Positions 35,722-45,789 of a stretch of DNA of 64,000 bases are shown in pieces. The stretch is from the NCBI GenBank assembly GCA_028877275.1, contig JAPPFP010000007.1:102440-166439 (forward strand), written 5' to 3'. The stretch comes from Acidobacteriota bacterium. Its GTDB lineage: Bacteria > Acidobacteriota > Thermoanaerobaculia > Multivoradales > Multivoraceae. The notes under the pieces are model-generated. The model saw only the letters and a list, made by a program, of their open reading frames with translations, was not told the origin of the DNA and did not search any database. The translations under genes and the position numbers were made by a program. Positions within the stretch are counted from its first letter, which is position 1. Each line of letters begins with the position of its first letter.

Positions 35722-37274
35722 CGCGCAACCGATCCCAGATCGTAGAGGAACTCACGTCGCCACCACTCGGCCCCGGTGCCGGGGTCGCTGAACCGGTAGT
35801 CGTAGAGACGGAGTCGCACGTAGCGCGGAGGCTCGGCCTGCCGGCTCGCTTCGCCGAGCAGCCCCAGAACCGCCGGTTCGCCCTCGAACAGACGCTCAAC
35901 GAACGAACCGAGCCAGTCCGCTCCGGCCGGGTCCAGAGCCGCGAACCACATCTGCCAGTCGAGGCGCGGCATGTGCGGGAAGGTGGCGCGGGGCGGCCGC
36001 TCGAGGTCGCCGGGCTTGAACCGGAACGCGAGTTCGGTCCAGGTCACGCCGTCGGAGCTCGTTTCGACCACGATCTCGGGGCGCGAGGTCGTCATCGCGC
36101 GGAAGAGACCGTAGCCGTTGATCGAGCGGAAGGGTGCGAGGGCGCGCAGCACGGGCGCTGCCGGATCGACCAGGAGCCGGTCGACGACGTCCGCCAGCCG
36201 GACCGTTGTCGACGGGGTGTCCGGTCCGCGCGGCAGGGAGCGGGTGAGTTCTCGGGCGGTGACCGACAGGCTGAGCAGCAGGATCGTCGCGGTCGCAACC
36301 CAACGGAGGCGCGTGCTCGCGGCGGCTGTGAAGCCGGAAGCCCCGGTCGGCCTCGTGGCCGCGGTGTCGATCCGTTTCGCTGTCCCCGGAAAGAGCGGTC
36401 CGTCAAGCCAGGATAGGCAGAGCACCACGGTTAGCAGGTTGAAGAAGCCGTAGTTGCCCGTGGCGGCGATCAGGAACTGGAGCGCCAGGAGGAGCCACAT
36501 TCCGGATCGCCGCAACCGGCGTGAGAAGACGAACCACGGCACGACCAGCTCCACCCCGAACATGATGAGGACCGACAGACGATGGAAGCAGTCCGGGAGG
36601 TGGTGGGCGTACCAGCTCGCCGCCACCGGCAGCGGCTGGGTGAAGTAGTGGACGTCGAGCGCGGTCAGCCGCCACCAGGTCGGGTCGAGACTGAGCAGCT
36701 TGACCGCCCCCGAGAGAAACATCAGCTTGACCACCAGCAGCCGGAAGAGCCACACGCCCGGTCGGGCGGATGCGGGGTTCGGCGCGACTTGGAACGCGGC
36801 GCGAATGGCCGCCGTGAACGGTCGCCGTTCGGCGTCGGCCCGATTGCCCGTCGGTCCGCGGAATGGCCAGCCCAGGGGCGCCAGCACGACGGCGCACAGG
36901 GTCGCCTCCAGCAGCAGCGTGTCCCACTGGAAGGCGAGAAAGGTCTGGCCGCCCCAGACCAGCGACAGGTAGCAGATCCAGAGCGCGGCGAAGACCGGTG
37001 CGGTCGCCATGCCGGCGATTGCGAGCAGCGACAGAACGACGCCGGCGGCGCAGAGCGCGTGGAGCGCGGCGTCGCCGGCGCCGAACCAGAGCAGTGACGG
37101 GACGTTGACGAACCGGTCGAGTGCCCCCGCGCCGAGCACCCGTTCGAGGTAGGCGAAGAAGTCGCGTGCCGGGAGAATGCCCCGCGATCCGATCAGGCCG
37201 TCGATCTGGGCCCAGAGGGAAACGAAGGCAACCAGGTGGACGCCGGCCAGAAGTCGCAGAAGCAGTCGCGGCAC
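35718..37274 (-). CDS. lipase maturation factor family membrane protein
   Basis: 518 residues. The N-terminal half has about six to eight membrane segments; the C-terminal half is soluble. Motifs GQTFLAFQWDTLLLE and FPHMPRLDWQMWFAAL are hallmarks of the lipase maturation factor (LMF1) family, which folds lipoprotein lipases in animals. Bacterial homologues are uncharacterised. Start appears to be GTG. It is divergent from the aminotransferase. Confidence 0.85.
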   Translation of the reverse strand: MPRLLLRLLAGVHLVAFVSLWAQIDGLIGSRGILPARDFFAYLERVLGAGALDRFVNVPSLLWFGAGDAALHALCAAGVVLSLLAIAGMATAPVFAALWICYLSLVWGGQTFLAFQWDTLLLEATLCAVVLAPLGWPFRGPTGNRADAERRPFTAAIRAAFQVAPNPASARPGVWLFRLLVVKLMFLSGAVKLLSLDPTWWRLTALDVHYFTQPLPVAASWYAHHLPDCFHRLSVLIMFGVELVVPWFVFSRRLRRSGMWLLLALQFLIAATGNYGFFNLLTVVLCLSWLDGPLFPGTAKRIDTAATRPTGASGFTAAASTRLRWVATATILLLSLSVTARELTRSLPRGPDTPSTTVRLADVVDRLLVDPAAPVLRALAPFRSINGYGLFRAMTTSRPEIVVETSSDGVTWTELAFRFKPGDLERPPRATFPHMPRLDWQMWFAALDPAGADWLGSFVERLFEGEPAVLGLLGEASRQAEPPRYVRLRLYDYRFSDPGTGAEWWRREFLYDLGSVAR

Positions 37275-37348
37275 GGCATCTATCCTGCCCGAGGCGGTGG
37301 CATACTGCGGCGCCTGACGACGGACCGATCCGGCTGAGGGGAAGCACG

Positions 37349-38491
37349 ATGGAGATGGAGACCTTCGATCTGGAGCGGCAGCAGTCGCTCTGGGAACACC
37401 GCGTCGACATCAATCTGAGCGAGAGCGGCGTCGAACCGCTGACGCTGGCCGGCCTGGCGGCGCTGGGGCTCGATCTGGACGGACTGCACTCGATGCCGCT
37501 CGAGTACATCCAGTCGAACGGCACGCCGGAACTGCGCGCGCAGCTCGCCGGGCACTACGCGGGGGCGACGATTGAGAATCTGCTGGTGACCACCGGCTCG
37601 GCCGAGGCGAACTACGTGGCCGTGCAGGTGCTGGTCGCACCGGGCGACGAAGTGGTCGCGATCGTGCCGAACTACCTGCAGGTAGGTCTGACGGCCCGTG
37701 GTCTCGGGGCGGTGGTGCGAGACATACCGCTGATCCCTGGCGCTGACGAATCGACCTGGTCGCTCGACTGGGACGCGTTCGAGAAGGCGGTAGGGGAGCG
37801 GACGAGGCTCATCTATCTGAGCCATCCCAACAACCCGACCGGCCATGTGTTCACGCCGTCGGAGCTCGACCGGATCGCCGCCGCCGCGGAGCGGGTCGGC
37901 GCCTGGGTTCTGTCGGACGAGGTCTACCGCGGCGCCGTGCACGACCTGGCACCCGGAGAGGAGGCCCCCGGCATGTGGGGGCGGGGTGAGCGCGTCGTCG
38001 TCGTTTCGAGCCTGTCCAAGGCCTACGGTCTGCCGGGTGCCCGCCTGGGCTGGATGGCCGGTCCGCCCGAGTTCGTCGAGCGCTGCTGGGCGAGGCGGGA
38101 TTTCACGACGATCGCCCCCGCAGCGCTTTCCGACCCGATCGCCCGTTTCGCGACCGAGCCGTTGAACCAGGAGCGGTTGTTCGAACGGGCGCGGCGGATG
38201 ATGCGCACGAACCGCGCGATCTTCCGCGACTGGACCGGCCGGCAGAACGGCGCGATCGCCTACCGCGAGCCGCGGGCCGGCGCCTACGGCTTCGTGCCGC
38301 TACTGGAGGACGGCCGTCCGGCGGACTGCGCCGCCTTCGCGGAACGGCTCCGGCGGAACCGCAGCGTCCTGCTGGTCGCGGGCCGCTGGGCCGGAATGCC
38401 CGGCTACCTCCGCTTCGGTCTGGGTGTCGAGCCCGAGGCCTTCGGAGAGGGCCTGCGCCGGGTGGAGCTGGAGCTCCGGGACGGAGGCTAG
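37349..38491 (+). CDS. PLP-dependent aminotransferase, fold type I
   Basis: 380 residues of the class I/II aminotransferase family. The Asn/Asp/Tyr active-site series is visible in SHPNNPTG and SDEVYRG, and the PLP Lys is in SSLSKAYGLPGARLGW. The Arg that binds the alpha-carboxylate is in YLRFGLG. Substrate is unclear from sequence. It precedes a CitE-like lyase by 9 bp, hinting at a small amino-acid or keto-acid degradation unit. Confidence 0.88.
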   Translation: MEMETFDLERQQSLWEHRVDINLSESGVEPLTLAGLAALGLDLDGLHSMPLEYIQSNGTPELRAQLAGHYAGATIENLLVTTGSAEANYVAVQVLVAPGDEVVAIVPNYLQVGLTARGLGAVVRDIPLIPGADESTWSLDWDAFEKAVGERTRLIYLSHPNNPTGHVFTPSELDRIAAAAERVGAWVLSDEVYRGAVHDLAPGEEAPGMWGRGERVVVVSSLSKAYGLPGARLGWMAGPPEFVERCWARRDFTTIAPAALSDPIARFATEPLNQERLFERARRMMRTNRAIFRDWTGRQNGAIAYREPRAGAYGFVPLLEDGRPADCAAFAERLRRNRSVLLVAGRWAGMPGYLRFGLGVEPEAFGEGLRRVELELRDGG

Positions 38492-38500
38492 AGTCACTTC

Positions 38501-39406
38501 GTGAGCAGCACCCGGCTTCGGCGCGCCGTCCACTTCGTTCCGGGCGGCAACGAGCGCATGCTGGCCAAGTCGCTGGGGCTCGAGGCCGACACGCTGATCC
38601 TCGATCTCGAGGACGCGGTGACGCCGGATCGCAAGGAGGAGGTTCGCCGCGAGGTAGCCGGCTGGCTCGAGGCGACGGACTTCGGCGGCAAGGAGCGCGC
38701 GGTGCGGATCAACGACCTGATGACGCCCTGGGGCCGGGAGGACGTCGAGGTCACGATGGAGCATCCGCCCGACGCCTACGTCGTACCGAAAGTGAGTGGC
38801 GTCGATGACGTGCTGCGGGTCGATCGGCTGGTCGCCCAACTCGAGATGGCCCACGGCCACGACCTGGGCGGCATCGCGCTGATCCTGATCGCTACCGAGA
38901 CGGCCGGCGGTGCGCTGAACCTCGCTCACCTGACCGCCACCAACCGCGTCTCGGCGTTGACCTGGGGCGCCGAGGACCTGTCCGTCTCGATCGGCGCGAG
39001 CCGGCGCCGGGACGAGCGTGGCGAGTACCTGGACGTGTTCCGCTACTGCCGGTCGATGACGCTGCTGGCCGCCCGTGCCGGCGGCGCCCAGCCGATCGAC
39101 AGCGTGTTCACCGACATCGGCGACCTGGACGCCCTGCGCCTCGACTGCCAGCGGGCGGCATGGATGGGGTTCGAGGGCAAGATGACGATCCACCCGAACC
39201 AGATCCCCATCGTCAACGACGTGTTCACGCCGAGCGAGGAAGAGATCGCTTCCGCCGCCGCTCTGGTTGCCGCGTTCGAAGAGAACCAGGCCCAGGGTCG
39301 CATGGCGTTCCGCTACGAAGGTCAGATGGTCGACGCCCCTCACCTGCATCGCGCCGAGCGCCTGCTCGACCGCGCGCGCCAGGCCAGCGCGATCCGGGGC
39401 GAGTGA
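38501..39406 (+). CDS. HpcH/HpaI aldolase / citrate lyase beta-like protein
   Basis: 301 residues in the CitE-like (beta/alpha)8 family acting on CoA thioesters, or on 2-keto-3-deoxy acids, with Mg. ILDLEDAV holds metal-binding Glu/Asp, IATETAGGAL the second metal Glu, and GKMTIHPNQI the C-terminal CoA-site motif. Typical reactions are malyl-CoA or citramalyl-CoA cleavage; the exact one cannot be assigned. Start is GTG at 38501. The sulfatase start overlaps its stop (GTGA). Confidence 0.87.
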   Translation: MSSTRLRRAVHFVPGGNERMLAKSLGLEADTLILDLEDAVTPDRKEEVRREVAGWLEATDFGGKERAVRINDLMTPWGREDVEVTMEHPPDAYVVPKVSGVDDVLRVDRLVAQLEMAHGHDLGGIALILIATETAGGALNLAHLTATNRVSALTWGAEDLSVSIGASRRRDERGEYLDVFRYCRSMTLLAARAGGAQPIDSVFTDIGDLDALRLDCQRAAWMGFEGKMTIHPNQIPIVNDVFTPSEEEIASAAALVAAFEENQAQGRMAFRYEGQMVDAPHLHRAERLLDRARQASAIRGE

Positions 39407-41733
39407 GACCGTTTCATCGGCGCTGCCTGGCCGCTCCGTTGCTGGCCGCGTGTCCGTGGCTCGTGGGTTGCGGTCCTGGTCCGGTGACGGTCGAGGTCGT
39501 TGATCTCGTCTCGGAGTTCCGGTACGCCGAGGTTAGACACGAGCAACCGTTGATCGACTTGGGAACTCCCCAGTCGGCAACTGCCCTTGTTGGCGGCTGG
39601 TCGTGGAACGAGACGGATCCCGCCGGCAGCACCTTCGTGTGGGCCGTCGGGCCGCGGTCGGAGGTTGGCGTGTTTCTGGCGTGGGCACGGGACCTGGAGG
39701 TCCGGATGAGGTGCCGCGCGTTTCGCTATCCGGGCGCGCCTCCGCAAGTCCTGCGTCTCTTCTGGGACGACACGGAGATTGCGTCTCTGGAACTCGATCG
39801 CGGTTTCGGGGAGCAGCAATTCACCGTTCCGGCGGAACGCGCCACTCCCGGCAACCACCGGCTCGGCCTGGTGCCGGCGTACTTTGGACGGCCCGAGGTG
39901 ACGGGCGACCCGGGCCCGGCGCCCAGGCACCCCCGAAAGCTGTCCTTCGCCTGCGACTGGATCGCGCCGGGAGACGGTTCCATCGCCGGCGAGGCTCGTG
40001 GAGAGGGCGAGACGCTCTGGATCCCGGAGGCCGGCGAGGTCACGTTCTTTCTCGAACCCGAGTCGGAACTGGACCTGCGCTGGGAGAGCATCGCGCCGCG
40101 GGGCGTCGACGGTCTCGATGTCGTGTGGGAGGTTGAGGGCGCGTCGCCAGTGACCGCTGTCATCGCCCAGGACTCCGATCCGGTTCTGCGCCTGCCCTTG
40201 CCGCCGGTGAGTGAGCGGGGGTCGGTTGCGACTGCCCACGAGCGCATGGAGTCGCTCCGACCCGCGCGGCTGACGCTGCGAGCGGCCGGGGGCGTGGCCG
40301 TCTTTGGTGAAGGGGAGGCCGGTGTTGTTCTGCGCCGCCCGCGGCTGACCGGGAACGGGCGTGCTCGGCTACTGCCCGACCGGGCGCTCGAGGTGTCGCC
40401 GGCCGATGAGCCGGGAGTCGCGGCGACGTCTGCTGAACGCGACGAAAGAGACCCCGAGTCCATCCTGCTCTGGATCGTGGACACGCTACGGGTCGACCGG
40501 CTTGGCTTCCATGGCCACGAGCGGCCAGTGTCGCCGAACTTCGATGCCCTCGCGGAGCGCTCGACGGTGTTCGAGCGGGCGGTGGCGCAGTCTTCGTGGA
40601 CGCGGCCTACCGTCGCGACGTTGCTGACCGGCGTCGGCCCTGAGCGGCATGGCATCCGTGAGCTGAACCATGGACTCGACGCCTCCTTCGCCACGTTGCC
40701 GGAACGCCTGCGGGAGCTCGGTTACGCGACGGCGGGCTTCTCGGCGAACGCGAACGTCACCGGCGACACCGGCTTCGAGCAGGGGTTCGACCGTTTCGAG
40801 TACGACGCCGTCGATGTCGACACCCTGGCCCGGTGGGCGCTCGACTGGCTTGATCAGGTTGCGGCCGAGACGCCGGACAAGCCGTTCTTCCTGATGGTCC
40901 TTAGCGTCGAACCGCACGCTTCCTTTGATCCCGCCGAGCCCTTCCGCGAACGCTTCGCGGCAGACGTTCAGGACAGGGGGCTCGGCACGGTGGAGCACAT
41001 GAGGGCGTTGAGCAACAGGCGGATCCCTTCGACGCCGGAGGTGGTGGACCAGTTGTTCCTGCTCTACGACGCGGAGATCGCCTGGAACGACCATGTCTTC
41101 GGCGAGTTCCGGCGCGAGCTGGACAGCCGCGGCCGGAATCCGTCGATCGTCGTCGTGTCGGACCACGGCGAAGCGTTCGAGGAAAGGGGGGTCTTCGGTC
41201 ACGCCTGGGACCTCCACCGGGAGGTGCTCGACATTCCCTTCCTGATCCACCTGAGCGGTCAGGGCGAGGGCCGCCGGGTTTCGGTGCCGGTTCAGCAGGC
41301 CGACCTGCTGCCCACGCTGATCGAGATCGCGGGCGGCGAGGCCGGGCCGGGGATCGACGGCGACAGCCTGTTGCCGCTGCTCGACGCCGGATCCGCCGCG
41401 ACGGCCGGGGGGTTCGAGGGCCTCTCCGACCGTCTCCTGCTCTCGACCATGGACACGTTCCGGCGGCCCGCCGCGTCGCTCGTCCGCGGTCGGTACAAGC
41501 TGATCGAACTGCGCCGCCCGGGCCATGCCCCGAGCCGGCAACTGTTCGACCGGACGGCCGACCCGGAGGAGTTGCACGACCTGGCGGCGGAGCGGCCGCT
41601 GCTCGCGGGCGTCATGGCTCGGCACCTTCGCGAGCAGTTGGACCTGGCCGCCGGTTCGGCCGTGGACGCGGTGGACGTCGAGCTGGACGAGGACACCCGG
41701 CGCCGGCTCCAGGCGCTCGGCTACATCGAATAG
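39403..41733 (+). CDS. sulfatase / alkaline phosphatase superfamily lipoprotein
   Basis: 776 residues. A signal sequence ends in lipobox LVGC (Cys near residue 24). Residues about 30-345 form a beta-rich region of unknown type. The sulfatase domain follows: metal Asp360 in IVDTLRVDR, a nucleophile segment SSWTRPTVATLLTG with Thr400 in the usual Cys/Ser position, and VSDHGEAFEE and GHAWDLH metal motifs. No C/S-x-P-x-R maturation motif exists, so it is probably a phosphodiesterase or phosphotransferase rather than a formylglycine sulfatase. The C-terminal tail RLQALGYIE is common in such proteins. Confidence 0.85.
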   Translation: MRPFHRRCLAAPLLAACPWLVGCGPGPVTVEVVDLVSEFRYAEVRHEQPLIDLGTPQSATALVGGWSWNETDPAGSTFVWAVGPRSEVGVFLAWARDLEVRMRCRAFRYPGAPPQVLRLFWDDTEIASLELDRGFGEQQFTVPAERATPGNHRLGLVPAYFGRPEVTGDPGPAPRHPRKLSFACDWIAPGDGSIAGEARGEGETLWIPEAGEVTFFLEPESELDLRWESIAPRGVDGLDVVWEVEGASPVTAVIAQDSDPVLRLPLPPVSERGSVATAHERMESLRPARLTLRAAGGVAVFGEGEAGVVLRRPRLTGNGRARLLPDRALEVSPADEPGVAATSAERDERDPESILLWIVDTLRVDRLGFHGHERPVSPNFDALAERSTVFERAVAQSSWTRPTVATLLTGVGPERHGIRELNHGLDASFATLPERLRELGYATAGFSANANVTGDTGFEQGFDRFEYDAVDVDTLARWALDWLDQVAAETPDKPFFLMVLSVEPHASFDPAEPFRERFAADVQDRGLGTVEHMRALSNRRIPSTPEVVDQLFLLYDAEIAWNDHVFGEFRRELDSRGRNPSIVVVSDHGEAFEERGVFGHAWDLHREVLDIPFLIHLSGQGEGRRVSVPVQQADLLPTLIEIAGGEAGPGIDGDSLLPLLDAGSAATAGGFEGLSDRLLLSTMDTFRRPAASLVRGRYKLIELRRPGHAPSRQLFDRTADPEELHDLAAERPLLAGVMARHLREQLDLAAGSAVDAVDVELDEDTRRRLQALGYIE

Positions 41734-41741
41734 ACCGTTGC

Positions 41742-41747
41742 TATAGT
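41742..41747 (+). promoter_or_regulatory. -10 box TATAGT before the LolA-like gene
   Basis: TATAGT five of six to consensus. No good -35 is seen. It overlaps the GTG at 41746 and so favours the GTG at 41758 as the start codon. Confidence 0.35.
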
Positions 41748-41757
41748 GACTCCCCGC

Positions 41758-42522
41758 GTGAACAGGTTCTTCCTCTGCGCGAGTTTCCTGCTTGCGGTCG
41801 CCTGGCTTCTCTTCGCCGCCGCCGCGGCGGCTCAGCCGGCCGATCCGCCGCTCGACGTTCTGATGCGCGCCACCGACGACGCGATGCGGGGCGACTCCAG
41901 CGAGAGCCGGATCACGATGCGGATCAGGACGGAGCGCTGGCAGCGCGAGTTGCGTCTCCACGTCGTCTCGGAGGGCACCGAGACGGCGCTGGTACGGATC
42001 GAAGCGCCGGCGAAGGAGCGCGGCACGGCCACGCTCAAGGTCGAGCAGAACATCTGGAACTACCTGCCGAAGGTCGACCGGACGATCAAGGTGCCGGGGT
42101 CGATGATGCAGGCGGCTTGGATGGGCAGCCACTTCACGAACGACGACCTGGTCCACGAGTCCCGCTACAGCGAGGACTTCGAGTGCGCCTACAGGGAACG
42201 GCCGGCGGACGGCGCCGGGCATTGGCTGGTGCGCTGTATTCCGCTGCCGGATGCTCCGGTCGTGTGGGGCGCGATCGACGCCCGGTTCCGGGCGCGGGAC
42301 ATGCTGCTCGACCGGGCCGAGTACTTCGACGAGCGCGACCGTCTGGTGCGCACGATCCGCTACGAGGACTTCGGCCCGCTGGGGGGCAGGACGTTGCCGC
42401 GGCGGATGCGGGTGATTCCGGCGGACGATCCGGACGAGTTCACCGAGATCCTCTACGAGGAACACGCGTTCAACGTCGATCTGCCGCCGGGGACCTTCTC
42501 GCTACGGTCCTTGCGGCAATAG
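41758..42522 (+). CDS. outer-membrane lipoprotein-sorting protein, LolA-like
   Basis: 254 residues with a signal peptide (FFLCASFLLAVAWLLFAAAAAA). The mature part resembles the LolA-like PF17131 family: RIEAPAKERGTATLK, NIWNYLPKVDRTIKVPGSMM, WMGSHFTNDDLV, YEDFGPLGGRTLP. LolA-fold proteins shuttle lipids or lipoproteins across the periplasm. Directly downstream are two FtsX-type permeases, an ATPase and a beta-barrel, so this is probably the periplasmic carrier of that system. The GTG at 41758 is preferred; a GTG 12 bp upstream is possible. Confidence 0.82.
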   Translation: MNRFFLCASFLLAVAWLLFAAAAAAQPADPPLDVLMRATDDAMRGDSSESRITMRIRTERWQRELRLHVVSEGTETALVRIEAPAKERGTATLKVEQNIWNYLPKVDRTIKVPGSMMQAAWMGSHFTNDDLVHESRYSEDFECAYRERPADGAGHWLVRCIPLPDAPVVWGAIDARFRARDMLLDRAEYFDERDRLVRTIRYEDFGPLGGRTLPRRMRVIPADDPDEFTEILYEEHAFNVDLPPGTFSLRSLRQ

Positions 42523-42596
42523 CCACGGGCACGACCGGATGAAGATGGAGTCGAGCCGCCTCGATCGACAGGACTGCGAGTGGTTTTAGGCGCTGC

Positions 42597-43823
42597 ATGA
42601 AGATTCTCCGCATGGCCTGGCGCAACCTGTGGCGGAACGGCCGCCGCACGCTGGTCACGGTCGCCGCGATGACCCTGGCCCTGTGGAGCATGGTGCTCTA
42701 CACCTCGCTGATGGAGGGGATGCTGGGCAGCATGGAGACCACCCTCCTCGACGTGGAGCTGGGGGAGATCCAGGTCCACGCCGACGGCTACCGGGAACGG
42801 CCGTCCATCTGGGAACGGATCGAAGATCCGGATGCGTTGCTCCGGGCCCTGGACGAGACCGGGCTGCGGTCGACCGCGCGCCTGCTCGGCGGCGCCCTGG
42901 TCGCTTCGGGCGACGTCTCGACCGGCGCCCTGCTCAAGGGCCTGCGCCCGGAGCGCGACGCCCTGGTCAGCGAGGTCCATCAGCGCCTCGATCGGGGAGA
43001 GTGGCTGGATCCGGCGGATGCGAAGGGCGTGGTGCTTGGTTACCGCCTGGCCCGGACGCTGGCGGTCGAGGTCGGCGACGAACTCGTGGCGCTGAGCCAG
43101 GCGACCGACGGCAGCATGGCGAACGACCTCTTCCGGGTGCGCGGCGTGCTCCAGAGCCTGAGCGAGGAGACCGACCGCGCGACCGTGTTCCTGCTCGAGG
43201 ACGAGTTCCGCAACTTCTTCGCGCTGGAAGACGGCGCCCACCGGGTCATTGTCCGCAGCTCCGAGGGGCAGGATCTGGCCGCGGCCGCGGGCCTCGTCGA
43301 GCAGGCCGCGGCCACGAGCGCGCCCGGCGTCGAGGTCAGGAGCTGGCGCGACCTCCTGCCGGGCCTGGCGAACGTCTTCGACTCGGCGCAAGCCGCCGTC
43401 CAGGTCGTGGCGTTCGTCGTGTACGTCGTGATCGCGATCCTCATCCTGAACGCGATGCTGACGGCCGTCTTCGAGCGGATCCGCGAGTTCGGGGTGCTGA
43501 AGGCGATCGGTGTCTCGCCGCGGCGGGTGCTGGCGCTGATCCTGGTCGAGGGCGCGCTGCAGTCGGCACTGGCGATCGGCATCGGTCTGGTCGCCAGCCT
43601 GCCCGCGCTCTGGTTCGTCACGACGCGCGGGATCGATGTCGGCGGCCTGGGCGGAACGGCGATCATGGGCGTCGCGATGGATCAGATCTGGACCGGCGCC
43701 GTCTCGCCGCTGACGATTGCCGGGCCCGTGTTCATCCTGCTGTTCGTCGCGGGGGTGGCGGTGCTGTTTCCGGCGATCAAGGCGGCCCGGATCAACCCGA
43801 TCGAGGCCATCCACCACCAGTAG
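42597..43823 (+). CDS. ABC transporter permease, FtsX/LolC/E type (first)
   Basis: 408 residues. One membrane helix near the N-terminus (about residues 18-36), a large periplasmic domain, then three C-terminal helices with the FtsX motif RIREFGVLKAIGVSPRRVLALILVEGAL. This topology matches type VII (MacB/LolCE) transporters, which drive periplasmic movements rather than membrane passage. The partners are the next two genes. Confidence 0.9.
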   Translation: MKILRMAWRNLWRNGRRTLVTVAAMTLALWSMVLYTSLMEGMLGSMETTLLDVELGEIQVHADGYRERPSIWERIEDPDALLRALDETGLRSTARLLGGALVASGDVSTGALLKGLRPERDALVSEVHQRLDRGEWLDPADAKGVVLGYRLARTLAVEVGDELVALSQATDGSMANDLFRVRGVLQSLSEETDRATVFLLEDEFRNFFALEDGAHRVIVRSSEGQDLAAAAGLVEQAAATSAPGVEVRSWRDLLPGLANVFDSAQAAVQVVAFVVYVVIAILILNAMLTAVFERIREFGVLKAIGVSPRRVLALILVEGALQSALAIGIGLVASLPALWFVTTRGIDVGGLGGTAIMGVAMDQIWTGAVSPLTIAGPVFILLFVAGVAVLFPAIKAARINPIEAIHHQ

Positions 43824-43847
43824 CGGGACGAGGAAGGGAAGACGAGC

Positions 43848-45095
43848 ATGAGCGGACCCAACGTGGCAACCCTGGCCTGGCGCAACCTGTGGCGCAATCG
43901 CCGGCGAACCCTGCTGACCCTCGGCTCGATCGTCTTCGGCGTGTTCCTCGCCGTCGTGTTCACCGCCATGCAGGACAAGAACTGGAAGGACATGATCGAC
44001 CTCGCTGCCCGCCTCGGCGGCGGTCACGTCAGCCTCCAGCATCCCGAGTACCTCGACAAGCCGACGCTGACCCGCACGGTCGTTCGCGGCGAGGCGCTCG
44101 AGGCCGCGCTCGAGTCGGAGGCCCGCCGGATCCAGCACGCCGTCGACCGGGTCATCGGTCCGACCATGCTGGCGACGGCGGGTGAGACCTTCAGCGCCGC
44201 CTTCATCGCCTTCGATCCGGAGGCCGAGGACGAGACGACGCTCTCGATCCTCGAGGCGATCGACGAGGGCTCGGCTCTCGAGCCGGGCGACCGGAACGGC
44301 GTGATCCTGGGCCACCGTCTGGCCAGCAACCTGGGGATGGAGCTGGGCGACAAGGTGGTCTACACGCTGACGGACAAGCACGGAGAGATCGTGAGCGGTC
44401 TGGCGAGGTTGCGGGGGACGCTCCGGACCAACGCGCCGACGGTCGACGGCGGCTTCTGCCTGCTGCCGATCGACACCGTGCGCGACCTGCTCGGCTACGG
44501 CGAGGACGAGGCGACCCTGGTCGCCGTGTTCGTGGAGGATCAGCGGAGGAGTGCCGGCGTCGCCGGCCGGCTCGGTCGCGAGCTCGGCGGGACGGCGGCA
44601 GCGGTTCCCTGGAACACGAGTCAGCCGCAACTGGCGGCGTTCATCGCGCTCAAGGTGGGCGGGGCGGTGATCATGGAGATCCTGATCGCGATCCTGGTCG
44701 CGGCCGGCATCTTCAACACGATGTTCGTCAGCGTGATGGAGCGGTTGCGGGAGTTCGGGATCATGCTGGCGATCGGCTGGAGCCCGGGCCGGCTGTTCCG
44801 GATGATCATGATGGAGAGCGCCTGGCTGGCGGTCCTCGGTCTGGCCGGCGCCTTCCTGATCACCCTGGGCCCCTACCTCTACCTGTCGTCCACCGGCCTC
44901 GACATGACCGCGATCTACGGCGGCACGGTGGAAGTCGCCGGCGTTGGCCTGGATCCGGTGCTCAAGGTCGGCATCTTCCCGCGCAACGCGGTGCTGATCG
45001 CGCTGTTCGCGGTGCTGGCGACCATCGCCTCCGGGATCTACCCGGCCTGGCGCGCGGGCCGCGTACAGCCGGTCGAGACGATCAAGGTGGTGTGA
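43848..45095 (+). CDS. ABC transporter permease, FtsX/LolC/E type (second)
   Basis: 415 residues with the same layout as the preceding permease, both starting with a LAWRNLWRN-like juxtamembrane helix. The C-terminal motif is RLREFGIMLAIGWSPGRLFRMIMMES. Two different permeases with one ATPase is the LolCDE-style heterodimer. The ATPase gene starts one base after its stop. Confidence 0.9.
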   Translation: MSGPNVATLAWRNLWRNRRRTLLTLGSIVFGVFLAVVFTAMQDKNWKDMIDLAARLGGGHVSLQHPEYLDKPTLTRTVVRGEALEAALESEARRIQHAVDRVIGPTMLATAGETFSAAFIAFDPEAEDETTLSILEAIDEGSALEPGDRNGVILGHRLASNLGMELGDKVVYTLTDKHGEIVSGLARLRGTLRTNAPTVDGGFCLLPIDTVRDLLGYGEDEATLVAVFVEDQRRSAGVAGRLGRELGGTAAAVPWNTSQPQLAAFIALKVGGAVIMEILIAILVAAGIFNTMFVSVMERLREFGIMLAIGWSPGRLFRMIMMESAWLAVLGLAGAFLITLGPYLYLSSTGLDMTAIYGGTVEVAGVGLDPVLKVGIFPRNAVLIALFAVLATIASGIYPAWRAGRVQPVETIKVV

Positions 45096-45096
45096 C

Positions 45097-45789
45097 GTGG
45101 GGGCCGAGCCGATCATCTCGCTGCGCGACGTCACCAAGGTCTACCGCCAGGGCAGCGTCGACGTACATGCCCTGAGGGGCCTGACGATGGACGTCGAAGC
45201 CGGCGAGTTCACGGCGATCTGCGGGCCTTCGGGCTCCGGCAAGACGACGATGCTCAACCTGATCGGCGCCCTCGACGCGATGACCTCGGGATCGATCGTG
45301 CTCGAGGGACGGGAACTGGCGAGCCTGAACAAGAAGGAGTTGAGCGAGCTCCGCCGCGACCGGATCGGCTTCGTGTTCCAGGCCTACAACCTGATGCCGG
45401 TCCTGACCGCCTACGAGAACGCCGAAATGGTGCTCTGGGTTCAGGGCGTCGACGGGCCGAGCCGGCGCGAGCGGGTGATGGGCCTGCTCGAGCAGGTGGG
45501 CCTCAAGGGCATGGAGAACCGGCGACCCTCGGAGCTTTCGGGCGGGCAGCAGCAGCGGGTCGCGATCGCCCGCGCCATCGCCAGCAACCCGGTCGTGGTG
45601 CTCGCCGACGAGCCGACCGCCAATGTCGACTCGGAGACCGCTGAGACGCTGCTCGAACTGATGGAGGAGCTGAACCGGGAGCAGGGCGTGACCTTCGTGT
45701 TCTCGACCCACGATCCGCAGGTGATGGAGCGCGCTCGCCGGGTGGTCCGGCTGGTCGATGGAAGGGTCGCGAGCGACGAGCGGCGGTAA
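45097..45789 (+). CDS. ABC transporter ATP-binding protein, LolD/MacB type
   Basis: 230 residues. Walker A GPSGSGKT at residues 43-50, Q-loop in FVFQAYNLMP, signature LSGGQQQR near 148, Walker B VVVLADEPT near 170 and H-loop STHDP are all intact. It belongs to the MJ0796/LolD/MacB group that works with FtsX-type permeases. Start is GTG. Confidence 0.93.
   Translation: MGAEPIISLRDVTKVYRQGSVDVHALRGLTMDVEAGEFTAICGPSGSGKTTMLNLIGALDAMTSGSIVLEGRELASLNKKELSELRRDRIGFVFQAYNLMPVLTAYENAEMVLWVQGVDGPSRRERVMGLLEQVGLKGMENRRPSELSGGQQQRVAIARAIASNPVVVLADEPTANVDSETAETLLELMEELNREQGVTFVFSTHDPQVMERARRVVRLVDGRVASDERR

Noticed and set aside
42453..45137. 894-codon antisense frame across the two permease genes
   Set aside because: Low-complexity Asp/His/Arg/Gln-rich composition; a GC shadow of the permeases.
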